Assembly (NCBI GenBank): GCA_035527975.1
Contig: DATKZM010000008.1
Location: 36,451 to 100,450 of the forward strand
DNA length: 64,000 nucleotides
DNA from: DATKZM01 sp035527975
Lineage (GTDB): Bacteria; Pseudomonadota; Alphaproteobacteria; JAPULJ01
Direction of reading: 5' to 3'
Part shown: piece after piece, positions 1 through 7,983 of the stretch
How the letters are laid out: each line of letters opens with the position of its first letter
How positions within the stretch are numbered: position 1 is the stretch's first letter
Notes under the pieces: model-generated
Databases searched by the model: none
Told to the model about the DNA's origin: nothing
Seen by the model: only the letters and a program-made list of their open reading frames with translations
Made by a program: the position numbers and the translations under genes

Positions 1-608
1 TGGTCCATTCGGGCTGGCTCGAGCCGCAAGAGATCGAGATTATCGCCCGCCGCAAGCCAACGCTCGTCGCCGCACCCTCGTCAAGCCTGCATAACGGCTA
101 TGGCAACTTTGTGATGGGCAAGCTGCCCGAGCTGATGGCGCTCGGCGTGAACGTATCCATCGGCTCCGATCACGCCTGTTCGGGCATCACCGACATGGCG
201 CAGGAGATGTTTCTGGTCGCTGGCGGCTACAAGGAAACCCGCATCAATCCGCGGGTCATGCCGCCGGAGCATGTCGTCGAGATGGCGACCATCAACGGCG
301 CCAAAGGCGCAGGGCTAGCGCACCGGATCGGCAGCGTGGAGGTCGGCAAGGAGGCCGATCTAGTGCTGTTCGACACGCGCTGGCCGGAATGGCAGCCGCT
401 CTACAATCCGGTCTCCAACCTGGTTTACGCCGCCACCGGCAGCACCATCGCCCATGTCCTGGTGGGCGGCGAGGTGGTGGTTCGCGACGGGCATCTGACG
501 CGGCTCGACGAGGACGTAATCCTCGCCGATGTGCGCGCTACGGCAGAGCGCATTGCCGGCCGGCTCGACATGGACAAAGTCGTCAAGCTGAAATGGCCGG
601 TGGAATGA
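1..608 (+). CDS. Amidohydrolase (deaminase-type), 3' part only
   Basis: The reading frame is open from base 3 to the stop at 606-608 and its start lies before the window. The residues seen (about 201) are the C-terminal half of an amidohydrolase-superfamily TIM barrel of the cytosine/guanine/S-adenosylhomocysteine deaminase kind. Support is the stretch GSDHACSG, which fits the strand carrying the metal-binding aspartate, and the closing segment GKEADLVLFDTRWPEW, which is the usual composite beta domain of these enzymes. They hydrolyse C-N bonds of purine, pyrimidine or related rings in the cytosol. The substrate cannot be fixed from this fragment. The following hydrolase is convergent, so this gene ends its own unit. 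Confidence 0.8.
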   Translation, partial: VHSGWLEPQEIEIIARRKPTLVAAPSSSLHNGYGNFVMGKLPELMALGVNVSIGSDHACSGITDMAQEMFLVAGGYKETRINPRVMPPEHVVEMATINGAKGAGLAHRIGSVEVGKEADLVLFDTRWPEWQPLYNPVSNLVYAATGSTIAHVLVGGEVVVRDGHLTRLDEDVILADVRATAERIAGRLDMDKVVKLKWPVE

Positions 609-644
609 CGGCATTGGGTTGAGCTGTCGGAGCCAAACGATCGC

Positions 645-1583
645 TCAGCCGCCGATCCCGTTGGCCTCCAGAAAGCGGGTCATCGCCTGGATACAGGCTT
701 CGGGCTTTTCGATCTGCAGCATGTGTCCGGTCTCGGGGATCGCCTCGTAGGGGTATCCGTGCTCGTCGTGCAGCGCCTTGTTGGCGCGCGCCGTTGGCGG
801 GTTGCCCTTCATGTCCGGATCGGCGCCGATCGTCAGCACCGGGCCGCCATAGTCCTCGTAGCGTGGCCAGAGATTGAGCGTCAACGCCTCCAGATAGATC
901 GCCGCTTCGAGCTCGCGCTGGCAGGCGAGCGCCCAGTCGCCCACCTCCTCGTCCTTGCGCAACACTGCCTCGGCCATCAGCGCGTGCGCGCCCTCGACCC
1001 AGCGGCTGTGCGCGCGGTTCCCGGAATAGTCGCGGGCGAGCTCGGCGGGCTCCTTGAAGCGGGGCGTGCGGTTCAGCGCCCAGTCGATCAGGCGGTGCTC
1101 GAAGGCGCGCATCGCCTCGTAAAGCCAATGACCTTCGAGCGGTAAGTTAGGTGGGTCGAACAGCACCAGTGCATCCCAGCGCCAGCCGATCTCCACCGCG
1201 TGCTTCATCGCGGTCCGTCCCGACATGGAATGGAAGACGCCGACACTTGTCTTGGCGCCCAAGCGTTCGGTGACACCCTGATAGATGGTTTCCAGATCGT
1301 GGGTGAATTGCAGGTAGTTGTGCCGGTCGCCTGGGCTCGGCGCGTTCTGGCCATGATTGCGGAAGTCGAAAATGATCAGCTCGAAGCGATCCTGCAGCGG
1401 TCCCCAGAAGGGCAGGTAGCCGTCGACGGCAAAGCCGTTGCCGTGGCTCACGAAAAGGCGCACGCCGCCGGGATTGCCGTGCTGGCGGATACGGATCGGC
1501 ACGCCATCATCCATGGCGAGATCGAAGCTCTGATGCGGGGTCGGCAGGACGAAAGACATGGCGGCGATGGCCTCGGTGAACAT
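645..1583 (-). CDS. Alpha/beta-hydrolase fold protein
   Basis: A 312-residue protein with the alpha/beta-hydrolase layout: an oxyanion-side HGNGF segment early, a nucleophile elbow HSMSG in the middle (serine nucleophile, slightly off the usual GxSxG), and a C-terminal ETGHML segment supplying the catalytic histidine. The frame stays open upstream to 2171, but that part is antisense to the divergent gene at 1752, so the start is placed at 1583; an ATG at 1559, with a GAGG about 8 bases before it, is an alternative. It probably cleaves an ester or similar bond. No signal peptide is seen, so it is cytosolic. The substrate is unknown. Confidence 0.8.
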   Translation of the reverse strand: MFTEAIAAMSFVLPTPHQSFDLAMDDGVPIRIRQHGNPGGVRLFVSHGNGFAVDGYLPFWGPLQDRFELIIFDFRNHGQNAPSPGDRHNYLQFTHDLETIYQGVTERLGAKTSVGVFHSMSGRTAMKHAVEIGWRWDALVLFDPPNLPLEGHWLYEAMRAFEHRLIDWALNRTPRFKEPAELARDYSGNRAHSRWVEGAHALMAEAVLRKDEEVGDWALACQRELEAAIYLEALTLNLWPRYEDYGGPVLTIGADPDMKGNPPTARANKALHDEHGYPYEAIPETGHMLQIEKPEACIQAMTRFLEANGIGG

Positions 1584-1751
1584 GTAATTGGCAGCGGCGG
1601 ACTCTAGTGGAAGCGCCTGTAACCGGCAAAGCCCCATCCCTGGATCTGCGCTTGCGGGCGGCGCATGGGACGTATTCGGCAGGGGCGGGGTATCGTCGAC
1701 CCCCGGCGCATGGTCTAAAATGCGGCGGAAGTGAAACTGGGAGAACCAGCG

Positions 1752-2297
1752 ATGGCGTCCTATTCCCTTGAGACGTTCTGCGACGATTGCCGGGCCAATG
1801 TGAAAGCCGGTGCCGCCGGCCGGGAACAGGTCCGCAAGGATGTCGAGCGATTGCTGGCCGAGGACGGCTTCGTGGCCGAGCATTTCGGGCCGGACGCCGA
1901 GCCCGGCATTCGGGTGCTCCATACCGACCCGGACACCGGCTTTCAGGTCCTCGCGCACATCTATGCCGAGGGCAAGGACTCGCCGCCCCACGATCACGGG
2001 ACATCCTGGGCGGTTTACGGACAGGCGGTGAAGCACACCGATATGAAGGTGTGGCGGCGGACCGATGACGGCGGTCAGGCCGGCCGGGCCGAGGTTGAGG
2101 TCGACCAGACCTTTCGCCTCGATCCGCCCATGGCCGGCACCTTCGAGCCGGGCCAGATCCATTCGATCCATTTCCCCGCAGGCGCAAGCTTCCTGCGGGT
2201 CACCGGCGCGGACCTCAAGAAAATTCCGACCCGCCGCTTCGACCCGGAGGCCAAACTGGTCACCGAGGATGCAGGCATATCAGGGGTTGCACGGTAG
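1752..2297 (+). CDS. Cupin-like protein (cysteine-dioxygenase-type fold)
   Basis: A 181-residue protein. Around residue 80 it has PPHDHGTSW, the HxHG metal-binding signature of cupins, and about 60 residues later a second motif, GQIHSIHF, that would supply the third histidine. This layout is typical of cysteine-dioxygenase-like cupins, which bind one Fe or Mn. The start at 1752 is chosen because GGGAGAA lies 7-8 bases before it; an in-frame codon at 1731 has no ribosome site. It is divergent from the hydrolase at 645-1583 and ends 52 bases before the molybdenum hydroxylase operon, so it may be co-transcribed with it. Substrate unknown. Confidence 0.7.
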   Translation: MASYSLETFCDDCRANVKAGAAGREQVRKDVERLLAEDGFVAEHFGPDAEPGIRVLHTDPDTGFQVLAHIYAEGKDSPPHDHGTSWAVYGQAVKHTDMKVWRRTDDGGQAGRAEVEVDQTFRLDPPMAGTFEPGQIHSIHFPAGASFLRVTGADLKKIPTRRFDPEAKLVTEDAGISGVAR

Positions 2298-2349
2298 GCC
2301 GCCGGGCGAGCCGGGCAGGTAAGTTGGGCAGGAAAGCCGTACAGCGATT

Positions 2350-5300
2350 ATGACAGATACCGAAACGTCCACGGCCGCTGCTAAGACGCCTTCCGGGGTC
2401 TCGCGCGAAGCTCCGCCGGAAACACCATATGTCGGCCGGCCGCTGGAACGCGAAGAGGACCTCCGCCTGCTTCGCGGCCGGGGGCGATTCGCCGACGACA
2501 TCGCAGCGCCCCCGAGAACGGTGCACGCCGCGATCCTGCGCTCGCCCCATGCCCACGCCACCATAGACAGCATCGCGACCGATCAGGCTCTGGCACAGCC
2601 AGGCGTTTACGCGGTCATCACCGGCGAGGACGTAAAGGCGCTTTCCGATCCCTTTCTGGTGGTGCTGCGCCAGCCCTTGCACCAATGGTCGCTCGCGGTC
2701 GGGCGCGTGCGCTATGTCGGCGAGCCGGTCGCAATGGTTCTCGCCGACGACCGCTATCTGGCCGAGGACGCGCTCGATGCCTTGACGGTCTCGTATAGCG
2801 AGCTGCCGGTCGCGATTGACCTGGAGGAGGCCGCCAAGGACGGCGCGCCGCTGGTGCATGAAGAGGCCGGCACCAACCTCGTCTCCGTGCGCGATTTCAC
2901 CTACGGCGATCCCGACGCCGCCTTCGTCGAGGCCGACCACCGCTTTTCGCTCACCACTCGTTTTCCCCGGCATTCCTACATGCCGATCGAGTGCTTCGTG
3001 GTCGTCGCCGAGTATCATGAGGAGGACGCGTCCTACGACGTGCTCTCCAACTTCCAGGGCCCCTATAGCACCCATCCGGTGATGTCGCGGTCCTTGCGGG
3101 TGCCCGGCTCGCGGCTGCGCCTGCGCACGCCTCGCGATTCGGGCGGCAGCTTCGGCATCAAGCAGGCGGTGTTCCCCTACATCGTGTTGATGAGCCTTGC
3201 CGCGCGGATCGTCGGGCGGCCGGTCAAGTGGATCGAAGACCGCTACGAGCATCTGCTCGCGGCCAATTCGTGCCCTGGACGCGTCACCACGATTGAAGCT
3301 GCGGTGCAGGACGACGGTAAGATCACCGCGCTTAAGTATGATCAGCTCGAGGATTACGGGGCTTATCTGCGCGCGCCCATGCCGGGGCCGCTCTACCGTA
3401 TGCAGGGCGCCATGACAGGTGCCTACGATATCCCCAACCTCGCCGTTACCAACAAGATGGTGATGACGAATATGATGCCCGCCGGGCTGGTGCGCGGTTT
3501 CGGCGGCCCGCAGCTTTACCTCGCGCTCGAGCGTATGACGCATAGGATTGCCGAGGAACTCGGGCTCGATCATCTCGACGTCATCCGCAAGAACCTGGTC
3601 CCGGCCGGCGTCTTTCCTTACCGCGCGGCGGGGGGCTCGTTGCTGGATTCGGGCGACTACCCCAAGGCGCTCGAGATCGCTACCGGCGAGGGCCGGCTGG
3701 AGGATCTGCGCCGCCGGCGCGATGAGGCGCGCGCCGCGGGCAAGCTCTACGGCATCGGTTTCGCCGCCGCGGTCGAGCCCGGCATGTCCAATATGGGCTA
3801 TATCAGCAATCTGTTGACCGCCGAGGAACGCGAGCGCGCCGGGCCCAAGAACGGCGCGGTTTCGCTGGCGACGGTCAATGTCGATCCTTTGGGAACGGTC
3901 TCGGTCACGGCGGACTGCATGCCCCAGGGCCAGGGGCACGAGACGACACTGGCCCAGATCGTCGCCGATCAGCTTGGCCTCAAACCGGACGACATCACGG
4001 TCAATCTCGAGCACGACACCCAAAAGGACCAGTGGTCGATCGCTGCGGGCACCTATTCGTGCCGCTTCGCACCGGGCACGGCGGTGGCCATGCACCAGGC
4101 CGCCGGCCAGGTGCGCGCCAAGCTCGCCACGATCGCCGCCAAGAACCTCAATGTCCGGCCCGACGATCTGGAATTCGCCAATGGCAAGATCCATGCGCGC
4201 GGCAACCCCGATAACGCCGTTGCCTTTGGCCGCGCGGCCGGAGTGTCGCATTGGGCGCCGGCCGAACTGCCCGAGGGGTTGACGGCGGGTTTGCGCGAAA
4301 CGGCGTCCTGGACGCCGCCCGAGCTGGAGGCCCCGACACCAGGCGATCACATCAACACCTCGCTCACCTACGGCTTCATGTTCGATATGTGCGGCGTCGA
4401 GGTCGATCCCGTTACCGCGCAGGTGCGCATCGACCGTTACGTCACCATCCATGATTCGGGCACGCTGCTGAACCCGCTGATCGCCAAGGGCCAGTATCTC
4501 GGCTCCTTCGCGCAAGGGGTCGGGACGGCGCTGCACGAAGAGTACGTCTATGGCGAGGATGGCAGTTTCCAGACCGGTACCTTTGCCGACTACATCGTGC
4601 CGACCGTGAACGAGGTGCCGGAGCTGGAACTGCTCCACATGGAGAGCCCCTCGCCCTTCACGCCGCTCGGCGCCAAGGGGCTCGGCGAGGGCAACTGCAT
4701 GACCACGCCGGTCTGCATCGCCAATGCCGTCGCCGACGCGCTTGGCGTGAAGGACGTGCAGATCCCGCTGACGCCCAAACGGTTGCATGCGCTGATGGCC
4801 GATACGGACGAGCCGGCCCCGCCCGAAGGCGCAATGGCGCCGGAAGCCGCGCGGGTTGCGGGCGGGCGCGCCGTAGCCGGCAGCGGCTCGCTCGAGATCG
4901 CTGCCCCGCCCCAAACGGTGTGGAAGGCGCTGCTTGATCCCGAGGTGCTGCGCGCCGTCATCCCCGGCTGCCATGCGCTGGAAGAGACGGCGGAGAACCA
5001 GTACCGGGCGCAGGTGACGCTAGGGGTCGGCCCGGTGCGCGGCCGGTTCGATGCGCGGGTCAGCCTCTCCGACCTCGAGCCCCCGCACGCGGCGACGCTG
5101 TCGGGCGGCATCGACGGGTCGCTCGGCCAGGCCAGCGGGGCGGGGCGCGTGCGGCTTGCGGCGGCCGGGACCGGGACCCGCATCGACTATGACTACACTG
5201 TCGATGTCAGCGGCAAGGCCGCCGCCGTGGGCGCGCGCATGATGAAGAGCGCGGCCGATATCGTCATCGCGCAATTCTTCCGGCGATTTGCGCGGCAGCT

Positions 5301-5376
5301 CGGCGAGGGTGCTGGCGGTGCGACGCGAGGCTCGTTCTGGCGGCGCCTCATGCGTGCTCTGGGGTTGGCCCGGTGA
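2350..5376 (+). CDS. Molybdopterin-binding hydroxylase large subunit fused to an SRPBCC (CoxG-like) domain
   Basis: A 1008-residue catalytic subunit of the xanthine dehydrogenase / CO dehydrogenase family. The first ~815 residues cover the two molybdopterin domains: GRPLEREEDLRLLRGRGRF near the N terminus, a GLVRGFGGPQ loop, and GLGEG with the base glutamate at about residue 780. It lacks the AYxCSFR loop of form I CO dehydrogenase, so it is not a proven CO oxidiser. From about residue 844 to 1000 a second domain (EIAAPPQTVWKALLDPEVL onward) is an SRPBCC/CoxG fold, usually a separate protein needed for maturation or membrane attachment. The stop overlaps the GTG of the next gene. Substrate unknown. 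Confidence 0.88.
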   Translation: MTDTETSTAAAKTPSGVSREAPPETPYVGRPLEREEDLRLLRGRGRFADDIAAPPRTVHAAILRSPHAHATIDSIATDQALAQPGVYAVITGEDVKALSDPFLVVLRQPLHQWSLAVGRVRYVGEPVAMVLADDRYLAEDALDALTVSYSELPVAIDLEEAAKDGAPLVHEEAGTNLVSVRDFTYGDPDAAFVEADHRFSLTTRFPRHSYMPIECFVVVAEYHEEDASYDVLSNFQGPYSTHPVMSRSLRVPGSRLRLRTPRDSGGSFGIKQAVFPYIVLMSLAARIVGRPVKWIEDRYEHLLAANSCPGRVTTIEAAVQDDGKITALKYDQLEDYGAYLRAPMPGPLYRMQGAMTGAYDIPNLAVTNKMVMTNMMPAGLVRGFGGPQLYLALERMTHRIAEELGLDHLDVIRKNLVPAGVFPYRAAGGSLLDSGDYPKALEIATGEGRLEDLRRRRDEARAAGKLYGIGFAAAVEPGMSNMGYISNLLTAEERERAGPKNGAVSLATVNVDPLGTVSVTADCMPQGQGHETTLAQIVADQLGLKPDDITVNLEHDTQKDQWSIAAGTYSCRFAPGTAVAMHQAAGQVRAKLATIAAKNLNVRPDDLEFANGKIHARGNPDNAVAFGRAAGVSHWAPAELPEGLTAGLRETASWTPPELEAPTPGDHINTSLTYGFMFDMCGVEVDPVTAQVRIDRYVTIHDSGTLLNPLIAKGQYLGSFAQGVGTALHEEYVYGEDGSFQTGTFADYIVPTVNEVPELELLHMESPSPFTPLGAKGLGEGNCMTTPVCIANAVADALGVKDVQIPLTPKRLHALMADTDEPAPPEGAMAPEAARVAGGRAVAGSGSLEIAAPPQTVWKALLDPEVLRAVIPGCHALEETAENQYRAQVTLGVGPVRGRFDARVSLSDLEPPHAATLSGGIDGSLGQASGAGRVRLAAAGTGTRIDYDYTVDVSGKAAAVGARMMKSAADIVIAQFFRRFARQLGEGAGGATRGSFWRRLMRALGLAR

Positions 5377-6197
5377 AGCCGGCCAGTTTCGACTATTTCC
5401 GCCCCGATACGGCGGCAGAGGCGCTGGCGCTGCTCGCCGAGCACGGCGAGGAGGCGCGCGTGATCGCAGGCGGCCAATCGCTGATGGCGCTTTTGAACCT
5501 GCGCCTCGCTGCGCCGCGCGCGCTGGTCGACATCGCGCGTCTCGATGACTTGGACTATTGCCGGCAAAGCGGCGGATTTCTGGAAGTGGGAGCCGCCTGC
5601 ACGCAAGCCCGCCTGCTCGAACATCGCGACCTGGCCCAGTTGGTGCCATTGCTGGCGCAGGCGCTGCCGCATGTGGGACATTTTCAGACCCGCAACCGGG
5701 GCACGGTCTGCGGCTCGCTCGCGCATGGCGATCCAAGCTCGGAGCTGCCGCTCTGCCTCGCCACGCTGGAGGGCGAGGTGGTGCTGCGTTCCGTGCGGGG
5801 CGAGCGGGTTTTGAAGGCTGCCGAATTCCAGACCGGTCTGCTGGCGACGGCGCGCGAGCCCGACGAGCTGGTGGTTGCCGCGCGCTATCCTTTGAAACGG
5901 CCGGGCGCCGGCTATGCCTTTGCCGAGGTGGCGCGCCGTCACGGCGATTTCGCCATCGTCAGCCTCGCCGCGGTGGCGCATGACGGTATGCTGCGGCTTG
6001 GGGTCGGCGGCGTCGCCGACCGTCCGACCGCGCGCGAATGGCGGATCGTGCCCGACGATAGCGAGGACGTTCTCAACGCATTCGCCTGGGAGCTTGGCGG
6101 CGGGGACGACATTCATGCGAGCGCCCGTTACCGCCGCGACATCGTGCGAAAATTGGGCCGCAAAGTTCTTGAGGAGGCCGCCGCATGCGCAAGCTAG
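5373..6197 (+). CDS. FAD-binding medium subunit of the molybdenum hydroxylase
   Basis: A 274-residue protein starting at GTG, overlapping the upstream stop by four bases (GTGA), a sign of coupled translation. It has the FAD-binding PCMH features of CoxM-type subunits: VIAGGQSLMALLNLRLAAP near residue 30-50 and RNRGTVCGSLAHGDPSSELP near residue 110-130. It passes electrons from the iron-sulfur subunit to FAD. It is followed by the small subunit with a 13-base overlap, completing an L-M-S operon. The order large-medium-small differs from the M-S-L order of classical cox clusters. Confidence 0.92.
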   Translation: MKPASFDYFRPDTAAEALALLAEHGEEARVIAGGQSLMALLNLRLAAPRALVDIARLDDLDYCRQSGGFLEVGAACTQARLLEHRDLAQLVPLLAQALPHVGHFQTRNRGTVCGSLAHGDPSSELPLCLATLEGEVVLRSVRGERVLKAAEFQTGLLATAREPDELVVAARYPLKRPGAGYAFAEVARRHGDFAIVSLAAVAHDGMLRLGVGGVADRPTAREWRIVPDDSEDVLNAFAWELGGGDDIHASARYRRDIVRKLGRKVLEEAAACAS

Positions 6198-6691
6198 GCC
6201 AGGGTGAGCGTCACAGGGTGAGCTTCACGCTCAACGGAAAGACGGTGTCCGGCTGGGCCGAGCCGCGCCTGCTGCTGACCGATTTCCTGCGCCAGGAGCT
6301 TGGCGAGACCGGAACCCATGTCGGCTGCGAGCACGGGGTCTGCGGCGCCTGCACGGTGCGGCTCGACGGCGCTGCGGTGCGCGCCTGTCTCTGCCTCGCG
6401 GTCCAGGCCGACGGCCGCAGGGTCGATACGGTCGAGGGCTTGGCGGAGACCGGCGGCCCGCTCACCGCAATGCAGACGGCATTCCGCAAGCACCATGCGC
6501 TGCAATGCGGCTATTGCACGCCTGGCCTCCTGATGTCGCTCAGCGATCTTTTCGAGCGCACGCCGCACCCCGATGAAGCGCAGCTCCGCGACGTCGTCGG
6601 CGGGCATCTCTGCCGTTGCACCGGCTATGCCGGGATCATGGCTGCCGCGCGCGAAGTGGCGGGCATGTCGGGCGAAGAAGACGCGAAGTAA
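6185..6691 (+). CDS. 2Fe-2S small subunit of the molybdenum hydroxylase
   Basis: A 168-residue CoxS-type subunit. The plant-type ferredoxin cluster is given by C48, C53, C56 and C68 (CEHGVCGACTV), and the C-terminal helical-domain cluster by CGYC (C108, C111) and CRC (C143, C145). Two 2Fe-2S centres carry electrons from molybdenum to FAD. The start at 6185 overlaps the FAD subunit by 13 bases. All ligands are present, so the three-gene enzyme looks intact. Confidence 0.94.
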   Translation: MRKLGQGERHRVSFTLNGKTVSGWAEPRLLLTDFLRQELGETGTHVGCEHGVCGACTVRLDGAAVRACLCLAVQADGRRVDTVEGLAETGGPLTAMQTAFRKHHALQCGYCTPGLLMSLSDLFERTPHPDEAQLRDVVGGHLCRCTGYAGIMAAAREVAGMSGEEDAK

Positions 6692-6807
6692 CGGTGCGGC
6701 ACGGGTTCGATCGGATGCGGCGCATTGTCGTTTGATTGGCGCCACCGATTGTGCGAGCCTTTTGCCGTGCCTCGAAGCGACAAACGAAGAGCGGAAGGTC
6801 ACGCCCC

Positions 6808-7689
6808 ATGTCGTATGTCCGCTACATAGACAAGACGCGCGACTACTACCTGAAGGAGGGCTACGACAAGCCCTATGGGTGGGCGCATTTCGACGACGTG
6901 CCCTTCGCGCCGCTGAAAAAGCCTCTGGCGGAATGCCGCTTCACTATCGCCTCGACCAGCGATATCGCGATCCGCGAGGATGACAGCACGGGCGATCACA
7001 CCGAGGAAATGCTGGTCGGCAATGCGTACGTGATCCCCTCCGATACGCCGCTGGAGCGGCTCTACAGCCGCCAGGAGCATTTCGACAGGAACGCCACGCA
7101 TCTCGACGACGTCGACAGCTATTTTCCGATCTCGCGGCTGCGCGAGGCGGAAGCCTCGGGCCGGATCGGCTCGATCGCCAAGCGGCTGCACGGCGTCCAC
7201 ACCTCCTACAGCCAACGCCGCACACTGGAGGTCGACGGCCCGCTGGTCCTGGAGCGCTGCCGCGAGGACGGCGCCGATGTCGCGATCCTGACGCCGATAT
7301 GACCCGTCTGCCATCAGACCGTGAGTCTGATCGCACGCTATCTCGAAGCCAACGGCATTCCGACCGTGATGATCGCCAACGGCCGTGACATCGTCGAGCA
7401 TTGCGGCGTGGCGCGCCTGGTCTTCGTCGACTACCCGCTGGGCAACCCCTGCGGCGAGCCTTACGAGGTCGCCCAGCAACGCCAGATCTTCGAGATGGCG
7501 CTGGGCCTTCTGGAGACCGCCACCGAGCCGCGCACCACGATTGAGGCGCCGTTCAAATGGTCCAAGGGCGACGACTGGAAGCAGCTCATCTTCTCCGACG
7601 AGCAGCCATTCCTCGACGGCGAGGCCGAGCAGCATTGGCTCGATGCCAAGACGCGTTACAAGGAGCTGAAATCCGAGGGCAAGCTGTGA
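6808..7689 (+). CDS. GrdB-like selenoprotein B family protein with in-frame UGA (Sec165)
   Basis: Read through the UGA at 7300-7302 this is one 293-residue protein. The frame is the same on both sides: ...AILTPI-U-PVCHQTVSLIARYL... The UxxC pair (Sec165, Cys168) fits the redox motif of the glycine/betaine/sarcosine/D-proline reductase selenoprotein B family, of which proteobacteria carry short homologues of unknown substrate. The start at 6808 has GGAAGG 10 bases upstream. Conservation after the UGA (NGIPTVMIANGRDIVEHCG, FVDYPLGNPCGEPYE) argues against a decayed gene, and a hairpin fitting the bacterial SECIS rules follows the UGA. It lies 116 bases after the molybdenum hydroxylase operon and overlaps the next gene by four bases. 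Standard gene callers would split or truncate it. Sec machinery (selA, selB, selC, selD) is not in this window. Confidence 0.85.
7300..7331 (+). promoter_or_regulatory. UGA(Sec) codon and bacterial SECIS-like hairpin
   Basis: The UGA is at 7300-7302. A perfect 7-bp stem is formed by ATCAGAC (7313-7319) and GTCTGAT (7325-7331), with a five-base loop CGTGA (7320-7324). The loop begins 17 bases after the UGA and has G as its second base. The published bacterial SECIS model asks for a loop 16-37 bases after the UGA with a G in the first two loop positions, so this fits. A competing 5-bp hairpin, GTCTG/CAGAC at 7306-7319 with loop CCAT, lacks the loop G. Confidence 0.75.
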
Positions 7690-7958
7690 GCGATGCGCCC
7701 AAGAGCGCGAGCGCGACACCAAGGAACGTCATCGTCTACACGACGCCGCTGTGCGCGCCCTGCGAGGCGTTGAAGCGCTATCTCACCGCGCATGACGTCG
7801 CGTTCACCGCCAAGGATCTGCTGATGGACGAGGCGGCGGCCGACAAGCTGGCCGCGCTCAACATTCATTCGTCTCCCGCCCTGGAGATCGACGGCGAGGT
7901 GCTGGCCGGCCCCAAGCTCACCCAGGAGAAGGTGAACACGTTGCTGGGGATCGGCTGA
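7686..7958 (+). CDS. Glutaredoxin/NrdH-like small redox protein
   Basis: A 90-residue protein starting at a GTG that overlaps the selenoprotein stop (GTGA). After a short N-terminal tail comes IVYTTPLCAPCEALKRYL, with the dithiol C23-A-P-C26, followed by a glutaredoxin-like fold including SSPALEIDGEVLAGP, which holds the cis-proline. The four-base overlap with the GrdB-like gene suggests that this protein reduces the selenenyl-sulfide of that partner, as thioredoxin does for glycine reductase. That pairing is an inference from position. Confidence 0.82.
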   Translation: MSDAPKSASATPRNVIVYTTPLCAPCEALKRYLTAHDVAFTAKDLLMDEAAADKLAALNIHSSPALEIDGEVLAGPKLTQEKVNTLLGIG

Positions 7959-7983
7959 GCGCTGCCGCGCCGGTCCGTCTAGA

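Noticed and set aside
2260..4974. A 904-residue open frame on the minus strand
   Set aside because: It lies fully antisense to the molybdenum hydroxylase large subunit, has no recognisable domain, and reflects high third-position GC in the true gene.
2350..6691. Form I carbon monoxide dehydrogenase (coxMSL)
   Set aside because: The active-site loop AYxCSFR is missing and the subunit order is L-M-S, so only a general molybdenum hydroxylase is supported.
7300..7302. Reading the UGA as a point mutation that makes a pseudogene
   Set aside because: The codon falls exactly at the UxxC redox position of a known selenoprotein family, the frame downstream is intact, and a SECIS-like hairpin follows.
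7321..7689. A separate gene starting with GTG after the UGA
   Set aside because: It lacks a ribosome site, and its N terminus is the continuation of the selenoprotein domain.
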